DNA of 9,464 bases from JBFKAV01 sp041621405 (GTDB lineage: Bacteria > Pseudomonadota > Alphaproteobacteria > Rhodobacterales > Rhodobacteraceae), in assembly GCA_041621405.1 (NCBI GenBank), contig JBFKAV010000133.1:1-9464 (forward strand), read 5' to 3'. The position numbers and the translations under genes were made by a program. Under the pieces are notes generated by a model. The model made no database searches. It worked only from the letters and a program-made list of their open reading frames with translations, and was not told the DNA's origin. Positions within the stretch are counted from its first letter, which is position 1, and each line of letters opens with the position of its first letter. Shown here in pieces: positions 1-9,292 of the stretch.

Positions 1-2
1 AG

Positions 3-992
3 TCGCGGGCCGGGCACCGCCAGGGCATGGGCGAGGAGGACGAGCCCTTCGAGTTCTTCAAGGGCTTCGCCGAGATCTTCGTCTCGGTCGGCCTCGTGCT
101 GCTGATCGCCGCCACGCTCAGCTTCGCCGCGATCCTGGGCGCCGGGCTGATGCTGCCCGCGGTGCTGGCGGCGGCCTCCTGGGGCCTTGCCACCTACTTC
201 ACCCGCCGGCGCCGGATGAGCCTGCCCTCCGTCGTGCTGGCCTCGGGCTTCGCGCTGGGCATCCTCGGCGTGGCCGGCACCGCCACCTTCGACATGCGCG
301 ACCTGTTCGACGGCGTCGTCTCCGACACGGTCTTCGCCGGTGGCGTCGGCATGGTGGCGATGGCAGCCTATTACCGTGCCTTCCGCGTGCCGTTCGCGAT
401 GTTCCTCCTCGGCCTATTCGGCCTCTGGACCGTGCTTACCGTGACCGGCGCGCTGTCGCCGCCGGCGCCGGGCGGCGGGCTGTCGGCTGCGCTCGACCAG
501 ACCTTCGACCTCCGCCACTCGACCGGGCTCGCGTTCGGCACCCTGGTCTTCGGGCTTGCCGCCTTCGCCGGCGCGATGTGGTTCGACCTGCGCGACCCGC
601 ACCGCCTCGGACGCACGGCTGCCGCGGGTTTCTGGCTGCACCTGCTGGCGGCGCCGGCGCTGGTCAACACGATCGCGCTGACGTTCCTCAACCTCGGCGG
701 CACGGCGGGCTACCTCATGACCGCCGTCGCCGTCGCGGTGATCGCGGTCTTCGCGCTCGTGATCGACCGCCGCTCGTTCCTGACCGCGGGCATGATCTAC
801 CTCGGCACCGTCATCGCCTGGGCGATGCGGGCCGGAACGGGCGAGCTTTCCTGGCCCACGCTGCTCCTCGTCCTCGGCGGGCTGATCACGGCGCTCGGCA
901 CGTTCTGGACGCCGCTGCGCGCCAGGCTGATGCGCGCGCTTCCCGATTTCCCCGGAAAATCGCGCCTGCCGCCCTATTCGGAGCCCCAATGA
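3..992 (+). CDS. Polytopic membrane protein of unknown function, upstream of hslU (N-terminus probably outside window)
   Basis: I do not recognise a named family. From the first in-window ATG (27) the protein has 321 residues. About ten hydrophobic spans are visible, at roughly residues 15-37, 39-58, 67-85, 98-115, 119-139, 165-186, 198-220, 226-246, 250-268 and 274-293, so it is very likely an inner-membrane protein. An acidic stretch (GEEDEPFEFF) precedes the first span, and a basic, proline-rich tail (RARLMRAL, then KSRLPPY) ends it. The frame stays open to the window edge and no clear Shine-Dalgarno precedes the ATG at 27. I therefore suspect a longer soluble N-terminal region starts upstream. 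The stop TGA (990-992) overlaps the hslU start codon in an ATGA arrangement, which implies co-transcription and translational coupling with hslU. A role linked to HslUV is only a guess from this position. Confidence 0.72.
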   Translation, partial: SRAGHRQGMGEEDEPFEFFKGFAEIFVSVGLVLLIAATLSFAAILGAGLMLPAVLAAASWGLATYFTRRRRMSLPSVVLASGFALGILGVAGTATFDMRDLFDGVVSDTVFAGGVGMVAMAAYYRAFRVPFAMFLLGLFGLWTVLTVTGALSPPAPGGGLSAALDQTFDLRHSTGLAFGTLVFGLAAFAGAMWFDLRDPHRLGRTAAAGFWLHLLAAPALVNTIALTFLNLGGTAGYLMTAVAVAVIAVFALVIDRRSFLTAGMIYLGTVIAWAMRAGTGELSWPTLLLVLGGLITALGTFWTPLRARLMRALPDFPGKSRLPPYSEPQ

Positions 993-2287
993 CAGACCTG
1001 ACCCCGCGCGAGATCGTCTCGGAACTCGACCGCTTCATCATCGGCCAGAGGGACGCCAAGCGCGCCGTCGCGGTAGCCTTGCGCAACCGCTGGCGCCGCA
1101 AGCAGCTCGGCCCCGAGCTCAGGGACGAGGTCTACCCGAAGAACATCCTGATGATCGGCCCGACCGGCGTCGGCAAGACCGAGATCTCGCGCCGCCTCGC
1201 CAAGCTCGCCAAGGCGCCGTTCCTGAAGGTGGAAGCCACCAAGTTCACCGAAGTCGGCTACGTCGGCCGCGACGTCGACTCGATCATCCGGGACCTGATG
1301 GACAGCGCGATGATCGACACCCGCGAGCGGATGCGCGAGGAGGTGAAGGCGCGCGCCCACGAGGCGGCCGAGACCAGGGTGATCGAGGCGCTGGCGGGCG
1401 AGGGCGCCCGGCCGCAGACGCGCGAGATGTTCCGCCAGAAGCTGCGCCGAGGCGAGCTCGACGACACCGAGATCGAGGTCGAGGTGGCCGAGGCGCCGGC
1501 GGCGCCGATGCTGGAGCTGCCGGGGCAGCCCGGGATGGGCAGCATGATGAACCTCGGCGACCTCTTCAAGGCGTTCGGCGGCCGGCGGGTGCGGCGCAAG
1601 ATGCGGGTTGCCGACAGCTACGAGGTGCTGATCGAGGAAGAGGCCGACAAGCTTCTCGACGACGAGCAGGTGAAGGCAGCTGCGCTGGAGGCGGTGCAGG
1701 AGAACGGCATCGTCTTTCTCGACGAGATCGACAAGGTCGCGGCCCGCGCCGAGACCCGCGGCGCCGACGTCAGCCGCGAGGGGGTGCAGCGCGACCTCTT
1801 GCCGTTGATCGAGGGCACCACCGTCTCGACCAAGTATGGCCTCGTGCGGACCGACCACATCCTGTTCATCGCCTCTGGCGCCTTCCATATCGCCAAGCCC
1901 TCGGATCTGCTACCCGAGCTGCAGGGCCGGCTGCCGATCCGGGTCGAGCTCCGGGCCCTGACCGAGGCCGATTTCGTGCGGATCCTGACCGAGACCGACA
2001 ACGCCCTGACCCGGCAGTACGCCGCGCTTATGGCGACCGAGGAGCTGACGGTCGAGTTCACCGAAGCCGGCATCGCGGCGCTGGCCAAGATCGCGGCCGA
2101 GGTGAACCACAACATCGAGAACATCGGCGCCCGCCGGCTCTACACGGTGATGGAGCGGGTGTTCGAGGAGCTCTCGTTCACTGCCCCCGACCGCGGCGGC
2201 GAGGCGGTGACGGTCGACGCGGACTTCGTCGAGAAGAACCTCGGCGAGCTTGCCCGCTCGACCGACCTCAGCCGCTACGTTCTCTGA
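989..2287 (+). CDS. hslU: HslU, ATP-dependent unfoldase (ATPase subunit) of the HslUV (ClpYQ) protease
   Basis: HslU is a cytoplasmic AAA+ hexamer that binds, unfolds and threads substrate proteins into the HslV peptidase. This copy has 432 residues, close to the usual 435-445. The Walker A motif GPTGVGKT is at 57-64, the pore loop GYVG at 90-93, the family-specific I domain at about 110-235, Walker B IVFLDEID at 241-248, the GRLPIRVEL segment with the probable arginine finger at about 313-321, and the sensor-2 motif GARR at 380-383. It ends in DLSRYVL, matching the HslU C-terminal tail that inserts into HslV. All key residues are present. The ATG at 989 was chosen because family homology starts exactly at MTDLTPREIVSELD and GGAG (980-983) sits 5 nt upstream. 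A longer open frame back to 578 overlaps the membrane protein and is not real. The start overlaps the upstream stop. hslV, normally adjacent in proteobacteria, is not within the window and may lie just upstream. Confidence 0.97.
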   Translation: MTDLTPREIVSELDRFIIGQRDAKRAVAVALRNRWRRKQLGPELRDEVYPKNILMIGPTGVGKTEISRRLAKLAKAPFLKVEATKFTEVGYVGRDVDSIIRDLMDSAMIDTRERMREEVKARAHEAAETRVIEALAGEGARPQTREMFRQKLRRGELDDTEIEVEVAEAPAAPMLELPGQPGMGSMMNLGDLFKAFGGRRVRRKMRVADSYEVLIEEEADKLLDDEQVKAAALEAVQENGIVFLDEIDKVAARAETRGADVSREGVQRDLLPLIEGTTVSTKYGLVRTDHILFIASGAFHIAKPSDLLPELQGRLPIRVELRALTEADFVRILTETDNALTRQYAALMATEELTVEFTEAGIAALAKIAAEVNHNIENIGARRLYTVMERVFEELSFTAPDRGGEAVTVDADFVEKNLGELARSTDLSRYVL

Positions 2288-2297
2288 GGCGGGGCGG

Positions 2298-3740
2298 CTA
2301 TTCCGCCGCCCAGCCCGAGACCGCCTTGACCTCGCAGAAGTCCTCGAGGCCCCAGTGGCCGCCCTCGCGGCCGTTGCCGCTCATCTTCATGCCGCCGAAG
2401 GGCGCGCCGGCGCCGCGGCCCTTGCCGTTCATCTCGATCATCCCTGCACGCAGCCGCCGCGCCAGCCGCACCCGGCGGGCGTCGTCCTGGCTCTGCACGT
2501 AGTTGGTGAGCCCGTAAGGCGTGTCGTTTGCGATCCGCAGCGCCTCGTCCTCGCCGTCGAAGGGGATGATCGACAGCACCGGCCCGAAGATCTCCTCGCG
2601 CGCGATCGTCATGTCGTTCGAGACGTCGGCGAAGACAGTGGGGCGCACGTAATAGCCGCGGTTGAAGCCTTCGGGGCGGCCGGGGCCGCCGGCGACGAGC
2701 CGCGCGCCCTCGTCGATGCCCTTCTGGATGAGCCCCTGGATCTTGTCGAACTGCGCCTGGCTCACCACCGGGCCGATGTGGCGGCCCGGCTCGTGCGCCG
2801 ATCCGACCCTGGTCGCCTCGGCCGTGGCGGCGGCGATCTCCACCGCCTGGTCGTAGACCGAACGCTCGACCAGCATCCGGGTCGGCGCGTTGCAGCTCTG
2901 ACCGGAATTGGCGAAGCAGTGCCGCGTGCCCCGCTTCACCGCCTTCTCGTCGGCATCGGCGAAGATCAGGTTGGCGCCCTTGCCGCCGAGCTCCAGATGC
3001 ACGCGCTTGATCGTGTCGGCGGCGTTCTTGGAGATCAGGATGCCGGCACGGGTGGAGCCGGTGAAGCTCACCATGTCCACGTCCCGGTGCCCCGAAAGCT
3101 CGGTGCCGACGCCGGCGCCGTCGCCGTTGACCAGGTTGAACACGCCCGCCGGGAAGCCCGCCTCGTCGACCATCTCGGCGAAGAGGAGCGAGGAGAGCGG
3201 CGCGATCTCGGAGGGTTTCAGCACCATGGTGCAGCCGGTCAGCATCGCCGGCACCACCTTCAACGTGACCTGGTTGATCGGCCAGTTCCAGGGCGTGATC
3301 ATCGCAACCACACCGATCGGCTCATAGAGAATGCGGTCGTTCGGCGCGTGCGGCCCGAGCGGACGCTCGAATTCGAACTTCTCGAAGGCCCTGAGGAAGT
3401 TCTTCGCGTGCCAGGTGAAGCACGGCACATGTTCGTCGCGCGAGTAGTCGATCGGTGCGCCCATCTCGAGGCTCATGGCTTTCGCCATCTCTTCCGAGCG
3501 GCGCTCGTAGATCGCGTAGAGCTTCTCGACCAGCGCCCGGCGTACCGCCGGATCGGTCTCGAAGGCCCAGGACTCAAAAGCCGCGCGGGCGGCGGCGACG
3601 GCGGCGTCGGTGTCGGCCGCGCCGCCCAGCGAGATCACCGCGCAGGGCTCCTCGGTCGAGGGGTCGATCACCTCGAGATCGTTCTTCGCCCGCGGCTTGA
3701 CCCAGGATCCATTGATGTAGAACTCGCGCTTCTCGATCAT
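2298..3740 (-). CDS. NAD(P)+-dependent aldehyde dehydrogenase family protein
   Basis: This is a 480-residue soluble ALDH-superfamily enzyme that oxidises an aldehyde to its acid with NAD(P)+. The catalytic set is complete: the oxyanion Asn152 in PWNWP, coenzyme-binding Lys175 in KPSE, the Rossmann-fold FTGSTRAG at 226-233, general base Glu250 in LELGGK, nucleophile Cys283 in NSGQSC, the EEIFGPV motif at 382-388 and PFGG at 447-450. Length matches single-domain ALDHs, and nothing suggests truncation. The start ATG (3738-3740) has GGAGG (plus-strand 3747-3751) 6 nt upstream. The substrate cannot be assigned from sequence, because no pathway neighbour is present and many close homologues are annotated only as generic ALDH. 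The gene converges on hslU with only 10 bp between the stops, and diverges from the peroxiredoxin across 222 bp. A shared role in handling oxidative stress or reactive aldehydes is possible but rests only on adjacency. Confidence 0.93.
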   Translation of the reverse strand: MIEKREFYINGSWVKPRAKNDLEVIDPSTEEPCAVISLGGAADTDAAVAAARAAFESWAFETDPAVRRALVEKLYAIYERRSEEMAKAMSLEMGAPIDYSRDEHVPCFTWHAKNFLRAFEKFEFERPLGPHAPNDRILYEPIGVVAMITPWNWPINQVTLKVVPAMLTGCTMVLKPSEIAPLSSLLFAEMVDEAGFPAGVFNLVNGDGAGVGTELSGHRDVDMVSFTGSTRAGILISKNAADTIKRVHLELGGKGANLIFADADEKAVKRGTRHCFANSGQSCNAPTRMLVERSVYDQAVEIAAATAEATRVGSAHEPGRHIGPVVSQAQFDKIQGLIQKGIDEGARLVAGGPGRPEGFNRGYYVRPTVFADVSNDMTIAREEIFGPVLSIIPFDGEDEALRIANDTPYGLTNYVQSQDDARRVRLARRLRAGMIEMNGKGRGAGAPFGGMKMSGNGREGGHWGLEDFCEVKAVSGWAAE

Positions 3741-3962
3741 CTCTCGCCTCCCTCGGCTTGCCCGGGCGGCACAGTGTCACCGCGACAGGGGAGTCGCAAG
3801 CCGGAGGCCGTTGGAACGATTTTCCATGCGAAATGCCGTGGCGGGGAAATTGTTCTACCTCCAGCGCCGGGCGCGGCCTTGCGGACCTAATCCGTGCAGA
3901 TCCCCGTGCGCGACTCAGCCGGAAGGTTTATTCCGTGGAGCAATCATTCAAGGGAGGTTGCC
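3741..3962. promoter_or_regulatory. Divergent intergenic region between aldehyde dehydrogenase and peroxiredoxin, with small inverted repeats
   Basis: This 222-bp gap must contain the promoters of both flanking genes. It holds three short inverted repeats: TGTC-N5-GACA at 3775-3787, TGGAA-N5-TTCCA at 3812-3826 and CGGAA-N6-TTCCG at 3920-3935. The second and third share a GGAA/TTCC core. The third lies just upstream of the peroxiredoxin ribosome-binding site and could form a small RNA hairpin. A weak minus-strand promoter for the dehydrogenase could be TTGCGA-N17-CACTGT (plus-strand 3771-3799), but its -10 is poor. I could not find a convincing sigma-70 promoter for the peroxiredoxin. Repeats of this length are expected occasionally by chance, so operator status is inference. 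Confidence 0.35.
3951..3957 (+). promoter_or_regulatory. Strong Shine-Dalgarno that fixes the peroxiredoxin start
   Basis: AGGGAGG sits 5 nt upstream of the ATG at 3963. It decides between that ATG and an in-frame ATG at 3894, which would add 23 residues not expected in the family and has no comparable site. Confidence 0.8.
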
Positions 3963-4616
3963 ATGGGACTTCGCATTAACGACACCGCGCCCGACTTCAC
4001 CGCCGACTCCACCCAAGGCAAGATCGAGTTCCACAAGTGGATCGGCGACGGCTGGGCGATCCTGTTCTCGCACCCGAAGGACTTTACGCCGGTCTGCACC
4101 ACCGAGCTCGGCATGATGGCGGGCATGGCCAAGGAGTTCGCCAAGCGGAACGCCAAGATCATCGGCATCTCGGTCGATCCGGTCGCGGATCACGAGCGCT
4201 GGAAGGCCGACATCAAGTCGGTGACCGGCAACGATGTGAACTACCCCCTGATTGGTGATCCCGAGATGAGGGTCGCCAAGCTCTACGACATGCTGCCCGC
4301 CTCCGAGACCAAGACCGAGGGCCGCACCCCGGCCGACAACCAGACGGTGCGGACGGTGTTCATCATTGGGCCGGACAAGAAGATCAAACTGTTCCTGACC
4401 TACCCGATGACAACGGGGCGCAACTTCGACGAGATCCTGCGCGCGCTCGATTCGATCCAGCTCACCGCGAAGCACCAGGTGGCGACGCCTGCGGGCTGGA
4501 AGCAGGGCGAGGACGTAATCGTTACGGCCGCGGTGTCCGACGAGGACGCCAAGAAGCGCTTCGGCTCGTTCGACAAGAAGCTGCCCTATCTGAGGACCAC
4601 GAAGCAGCCGGCCTGA
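3963..4616 (+). CDS. 1-Cys peroxiredoxin (Prx6/AhpC-TSA superfamily)
   Basis: This thioredoxin-fold peroxidase reduces hydrogen peroxide and organic hydroperoxides in the cytoplasm. From the chosen start it has 217 residues, typical of the Prx6 subfamily (about 210-225). The peroxidatic motif is HPKDFTPVCT, giving the PxxxTxxC signature with Pro38, Thr42 and Cys45. The active-site arginine is Arg130 in NQTVRTVF. Cys45 is the only cysteine in the protein, so it must be a 1-Cys enzyme needing an external thiol reductant. The Prx6-type C-terminal extension is visible at about 170-217 (GWKQGEDVIV, then KKLPYLRTTKQPA). The gene appears monocistronic, divergent from the dehydrogenase and followed by a strong hairpin. 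No OxyR-like site was recognised upstream. The alternative name would be generic AhpC/TSA-family peroxiredoxin, but the single Cys and C-terminal extension favour Prx6. Confidence 0.95.
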   Translation: MGLRINDTAPDFTADSTQGKIEFHKWIGDGWAILFSHPKDFTPVCTTELGMMAGMAKEFAKRNAKIIGISVDPVADHERWKADIKSVTGNDVNYPLIGDPEMRVAKLYDMLPASETKTEGRTPADNQTVRTVFIIGPDKKIKLFLTYPMTTGRNFDEILRALDSIQLTAKHQVATPAGWKQGEDVIVTAAVSDEDAKKRFGSFDKKLPYLRTTKQPA

Positions 4617-4688
4617 GGGCGGACCGGCGCGGTCTTACGCAGCAAGGCGCCTCGGAGCGCCATAGCGCCGGCCCCTGGAGACATGAAT

Positions 4689-4725
4689 AGGGCCCCGGCA
4701 TCGCTGCCGGGGCCCTTGATTTTCC
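4689..4725 (+). terminator. Strong intrinsic terminator between peroxiredoxin and pnp, possibly bidirectional
   Basis: A perfect 12-bp stem (AGGGCCCCGGCA at 4689-4700 paired with TGCCGGGGCCCT at 4705-4716) has a TCGC tetraloop. On the plus strand it is followed by a short T-rich tail (TGATTTT, 4717-4723), a reasonable intrinsic terminator for the peroxiredoxin. Read from the minus strand, the same stem follows the pnp stop (4741-4743) by about 24 nt. Its 3' tail there is only ATTCATG, so termination of pnp would be weaker or would rely on the stem as 3'-end protection. Confidence 0.85.
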
Positions 4726-4740
4726 GGGAAGTGGCGAGCG

Positions 4741-6885
<2,145 letters not shown>

Positions 6886-6901
6886 CTATCGTTTCCTTCT
6901 A

Positions 6902-6956
6902 GGAGCGCTCCCGGGCGGTCCCGGGTCTCCCGTCATATGGCGGCCCCATTGCCGCC
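6902..6956 (-). promoter_or_regulatory. Structured pnp mRNA leader: two GC stem-loops and a palindrome next to the ribosome-binding site
   Basis: Immediately upstream of the pnp Shine-Dalgarno are a perfect palindrome GGAGCGCTCC (6902-6911), a stem CCCGGG-N4-CCCGGG (6910-6925) and a stem GGCGGC-N6-GCCGCC (6939-6956). In the pnp transcript the two stems would be stacked shortly before the start codon. In E. coli, PNPase controls its own synthesis through an RNase III-processed stem in its leader. A comparable role here is inference. The palindrome and the 6910-6925 stem overlap, so they are partly alternative folds. Confidence 0.45.
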
Positions 6957-7253
6957 GCCCCCAATCCTTTGCATGTGCCCGGGGGTGTAGGGCCTCACGT
7001 CGCAGATGGCGGGCGCCATACAGGAAATGCGAGTGGGAGGGAAGCGGGGAGTTGGAATTCCGCCTTGCGTGACGGAGCAGCCGTTCATCACGCCAGAACC
7101 GGTGATAACTTGCCGCTCGAAGCGTGCACCGCTGCATGCGCAGGTTGGTCTAACCGGAATGGCCGGCTGACTAGGCGGGCCGCCTGGGAAATCTCTGTCT
7201 CATTCATTTCGTTATCAACTCACAAGACAAGCCAGACTCCCGATGGTCTCGCC

Positions 7254-7290
7254 GGGGCCCCACTCAAGATTTCGGATACCCATGGGCCCC
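7254..7290 (-). terminator. Possible hairpin terminator after the SARP-type regulator gene
   Basis: GGGG-C-CCCA (7254-7262) pairs with TGGGCCCC (7283-7290) as eight base pairs with one bulged base and a 20-nt loop, beginning 4 nt past the regulator stop codon. There is no T-run on the minus strand after it, so it is at best a weak or factor-assisted terminator. Confidence 0.3.
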
Positions 7291-7294
7291 CTGC

Positions 7295-9244
7295 TCAGGT
7301 CGGCAGCCCGGCACGTTCCAACGCCTTCGTCCAGATACGGATGTTTGTTTCGCCGCGGATCGGGAAGAACGTCAGCAAGTTCGACGCGCAGAGCGAGGGG
7401 TCAAGTCGCAGGATCTCGGCCATGGCAGCGCTTGCACCGTCGATGTCGCCGCTGTCCGCGCGGCTCGCGGCAAGTGCGCACCAGGCAATCATGACGTTGG
7501 GGTTTCCCACCACGGCGGCCTCGGCCCAGTCGACCGCCTCGCGTGCACGGCCCGCCGTGAACAGCGCCCAGGCCGTGCCGGCCTGCATCATCATGAACTG
7601 GGGATCTTGCGGGCTTAGCCGCATCGCACGTGCAAAATGCTCTGTCGCGGTCTCAGCCAGCCCGAGCCAGACGTGCATCCAGCCTGAAAACACCCAGCCC
7701 CAGGCGAGGTTCGGGTTTAGGGCCAGCGAGCGTTCCGTTAGCCGCACGCCCAGCTCGGGCTGACCCGCGACGTAGCCCAACCCGAGCCCGGCCACCGCCA
7801 GGACCAGTGCGTCGTCAGGAGCGAGGTCGGCGGCGAGCCGCGCGAGCTGAAGGGCATGCGTCGTTTCGGCCTTAATGTCGGTCATCCAGCCGGAAGCCTT
7901 TCGCTGCGAATAGCATCGCACCTTCATCACGTGTGCCGCGGCGAACCTGGGATCGAGCTCGGTCGCCTTGCTGAAATGGGCCATCGCGCGTTCGCAGGGC
8001 TCCTTCGACCAGCGGTGCATCTCCGGCAGGCCCCGCAGGTAGTGGTCGTAGGCGTGAAGGCTGGTGGTCGGCTTGCGCGACGATCGCGCGATCTCGGCCG
8101 CCTCGAGTCTTGGCAGAAGGGTCCCGGCAACGCGCGCCGCGATGCGGTCCTGCAGCGCGAAGATGTCGGTCAGCGCTTCGTTGAATGTCTCGGACCATAA
8201 AACGGTGCCTGCACCGGCATCGGTCAACTTGACGTTAATCCGCACTACGGTGTCGCCGCGCTGCGTGCTGCCCTGTACGAGGTAGCGCGCCCCGAGCGCC
8301 TGCAAAGCCTCGGCGGGTGCCCCTTCCGCACCGAGCGTGAAGCTGGAACTCCGGGCAATCAGGTCGATGCCTCGCACCCGACTCAACGCAGTGATGATCT
8401 CCTCGGCGACGCCTTCGGCGAACCATGTCTCTGCGCCCATCAGTCTCCTGAACGGCAGCACGGCGACCGAGGGGCGCGGCGACTCCTCGGCCGGGTCGTG
8501 GGCATGAGCGGTGGAGACAGCTCCTCCCGCCCGGATCGCCTGGAATAGCCGCGTCGTCTCGGCGTCCGGCGCCACGTCGAGTGCTGCCCTCAGGCGTTTC
8601 GCAAAGTCGTGGTAGGCAGTCATCGCCTGGACCCGGTCGCCTGCGGCCTCGAGCCCGCGCATGAGAAGCCTGCAGGCGCGCTCGCTCTGCGGATCGAGAC
8701 GCAGCGCACGCCGGGCGGCGGCGATCGCCTTTTCAGAATCGTGGCTTTCGGCCACCAACGTCAGGTATCGCATGCTCGCGTCATCCACGGACTGCCGCAG
8801 ACGCGCGGCGCGACCCGCACGCCACTCGTCGAAGCCCGGTTCATCGACCGTCAACCCCTCCAGCAGGTCTCCGCCCCAGAGCGCGAGCGCCTGGTCCAGT
8901 ACCGCTTGTTCGTCTGACCCGGCCAGCGTCTCGAACTCCGCGATGTCGAGCCAGTAGGCCGCGGGGCGTGCGCACACCGCCTCTCGCCCTGCCTCCAGCA
9001 TCGCCGCCCCGGCACCAAGCGCACGCCGCAGGCGCCCGAGCGCGTGTTTCAGGCTGTCACGCGCGCGGGCATCTGTGCTTTCACCCCAAAGCAGCCCGGC
9101 CAGTCGCTCGCGCCTGTGAAGTCTGTCGGGCTCGGCCGCGAGGAAGGCGAGCAGCGCGCGATCTTTCTGGCCTGGCAGGTCGACAGGCGAGCCCGCGACG
9201 GTCAACGCGAACCCTCCGAGCAGCCTGATCTCCACCATGGCCAC
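7295..9244 (-). CDS. SARP/BTAD-family transcriptional regulator with TolB-like and TPR C-terminal domains
   Basis: This is a large cytoplasmic transcription factor of 649 residues from the GTG start. Residues 4-100 form an OmpR/PhoB-type winged helix (IRLLGGFALTVAG; KDRALLAFLA; RLAGLLWG; recognition-helix region ARDSLKHALGRLRRALG). Residues 100-240 look like a bacterial transcriptional activator domain (FDEWRAGRAARLRQ; ALRLDPQSERACRLLMRGL; ALDVAPDAET). Residues 258-380 resemble the TolB N-terminal-like domain (SVAVLPFRRLMG; FAEGVAEEIITALSRV; YLVQGSTQRGDTVVRI; IFALQDRIAARVAGTLLPRL). Residues 395-640 are TPR-like repeats (HFSKATELDPRFAAAH; SLALNPNLAWGW; HFARAMRLSPQDPQF). No membrane segment or cyclase catalytic domain is visible. 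The start is GTG 9244 with GGGAG 7 nt upstream; ATG 9238 is the alternative (647 residues) but its spacer would be 13 nt. The longer open frame to 9376 has an unlikely N-terminus running through the direct-repeat block. It probably regulates the divergent gene at 9398 and itself. Confidence 0.88.
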   Translation of the reverse strand: MAMVEIRLLGGFALTVAGSPVDLPGQKDRALLAFLAAEPDRLHRRERLAGLLWGESTDARARDSLKHALGRLRRALGAGAAMLEAGREAVCARPAAYWLDIAEFETLAGSDEQAVLDQALALWGGDLLEGLTVDEPGFDEWRAGRAARLRQSVDDASMRYLTLVAESHDSEKAIAAARRALRLDPQSERACRLLMRGLEAAGDRVQAMTAYHDFAKRLRAALDVAPDAETTRLFQAIRAGGAVSTAHAHDPAEESPRPSVAVLPFRRLMGAETWFAEGVAEEIITALSRVRGIDLIARSSSFTLGAEGAPAEALQALGARYLVQGSTQRGDTVVRINVKLTDAGAGTVLWSETFNEALTDIFALQDRIAARVAGTLLPRLEAAEIARSSRKPTTSLHAYDHYLRGLPEMHRWSKEPCERAMAHFSKATELDPRFAAAHVMKVRCYSQRKASGWMTDIKAETTHALQLARLAADLAPDDALVLAVAGLGLGYVAGQPELGVRLTERSLALNPNLAWGWVFSGWMHVWLGLAETATEHFARAMRLSPQDPQFMMMQAGTAWALFTAGRAREAVDWAEAAVVGNPNVMIAWCALAASRADSGDIDGASAAMAEILRLDPSLCASNLLTFFPIRGETNIRIWTKALERAGLPT

Positions 9245-9251
9245 GTATGCG

Positions 9252-9256
9252 CTCCC
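9252..9256 (-). promoter_or_regulatory. Shine-Dalgarno favouring a GTG start for the SARP-type regulator
   Basis: On the minus strand GGGAG is followed by a 7-nt spacer and then GTG (9244-9242). The next in-frame ATG is two codons later at 9238, with a 13-nt spacer, so GTG is the better-placed start. Confidence 0.5.
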
Positions 9257-9292
9257 ACCCTCGCACCAAGAATAGGCCGCGAAAGGTCGGGA

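Larger units (their letters stand above)
6886..7294. other. 409-bp non-coding gap upstream of pnp
   Basis: I see no convincing gene here. Short open frames on both strands (for example minus 7137-6886, 83 codons, rich in Arg, His and Pro) have neither family features nor ribosome-binding sites. The gap presumably carries the pnp promoter on the minus strand. The most AT-rich patch, 7199-7230, offers a weak candidate TTGTCT-N17-ATGAAT (plus-strand 7202-7230), which would give a leader of about 310 nt. Other structure includes a near-perfect hairpin GCGTGCA/TGCATGC around 7124-7141, GGTT-N5-AACC at 7143-7155, and AGGCGG-G-CCGCCT at 7173-7185. No tRNA or insertion-sequence end was recognised. 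Confidence 0.5.

Noticed and set aside
578..988. N-terminal extension of the hslU frame
   Set aside because: It is out of frame with the membrane protein over the same bases. HslU homology begins at 989 with a proper ribosome-binding site.
2292..2311. Hairpin GGCGG/CCGCC at the hslU-dehydrogenase junction as a shared terminator
   Set aside because: Only 5-6 bp in one of several registers, no T-run on either strand, and it lies within the dehydrogenase stop region.
3839..3853. Sigma-54-like promoter TGGCGGG-N4-TTGT upstream of the peroxiredoxin
   Set aside because: The spacing is right, but the near-invariant GC of the -12 element is GT and the -24 element has two mismatches. No activator gene is nearby.
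2250..3890. 546-codon open frame antisense to the aldehyde dehydrogenase
   Set aside because: It overlaps the end of hslU and the whole intact dehydrogenase; composition is typical of a shadow frame.
3894..3962. 23-residue N-terminal extension of the peroxiredoxin
   Set aside because: No suitable ribosome-binding site, not expected in the family, and the strong AGGGAGG lies inside it, immediately before the ATG at 3963.
6886..7137. 83-codon minus-strand frame abutting pnp
   Set aside because: Arg/His/Pro-rich, no recognisable fold, no good ribosome-binding site, and it overlaps the leader stem-loops. It does not resemble ribosomal protein S15, which would be the expected neighbour.
7124..7141. 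GCGTGCA/TGCATGC stem as a possible tRNA or small RNA
   Set aside because: An isolated short stem with one non-Watson-Crick position. No cloverleaf, promoter or terminator could be assembled around it.
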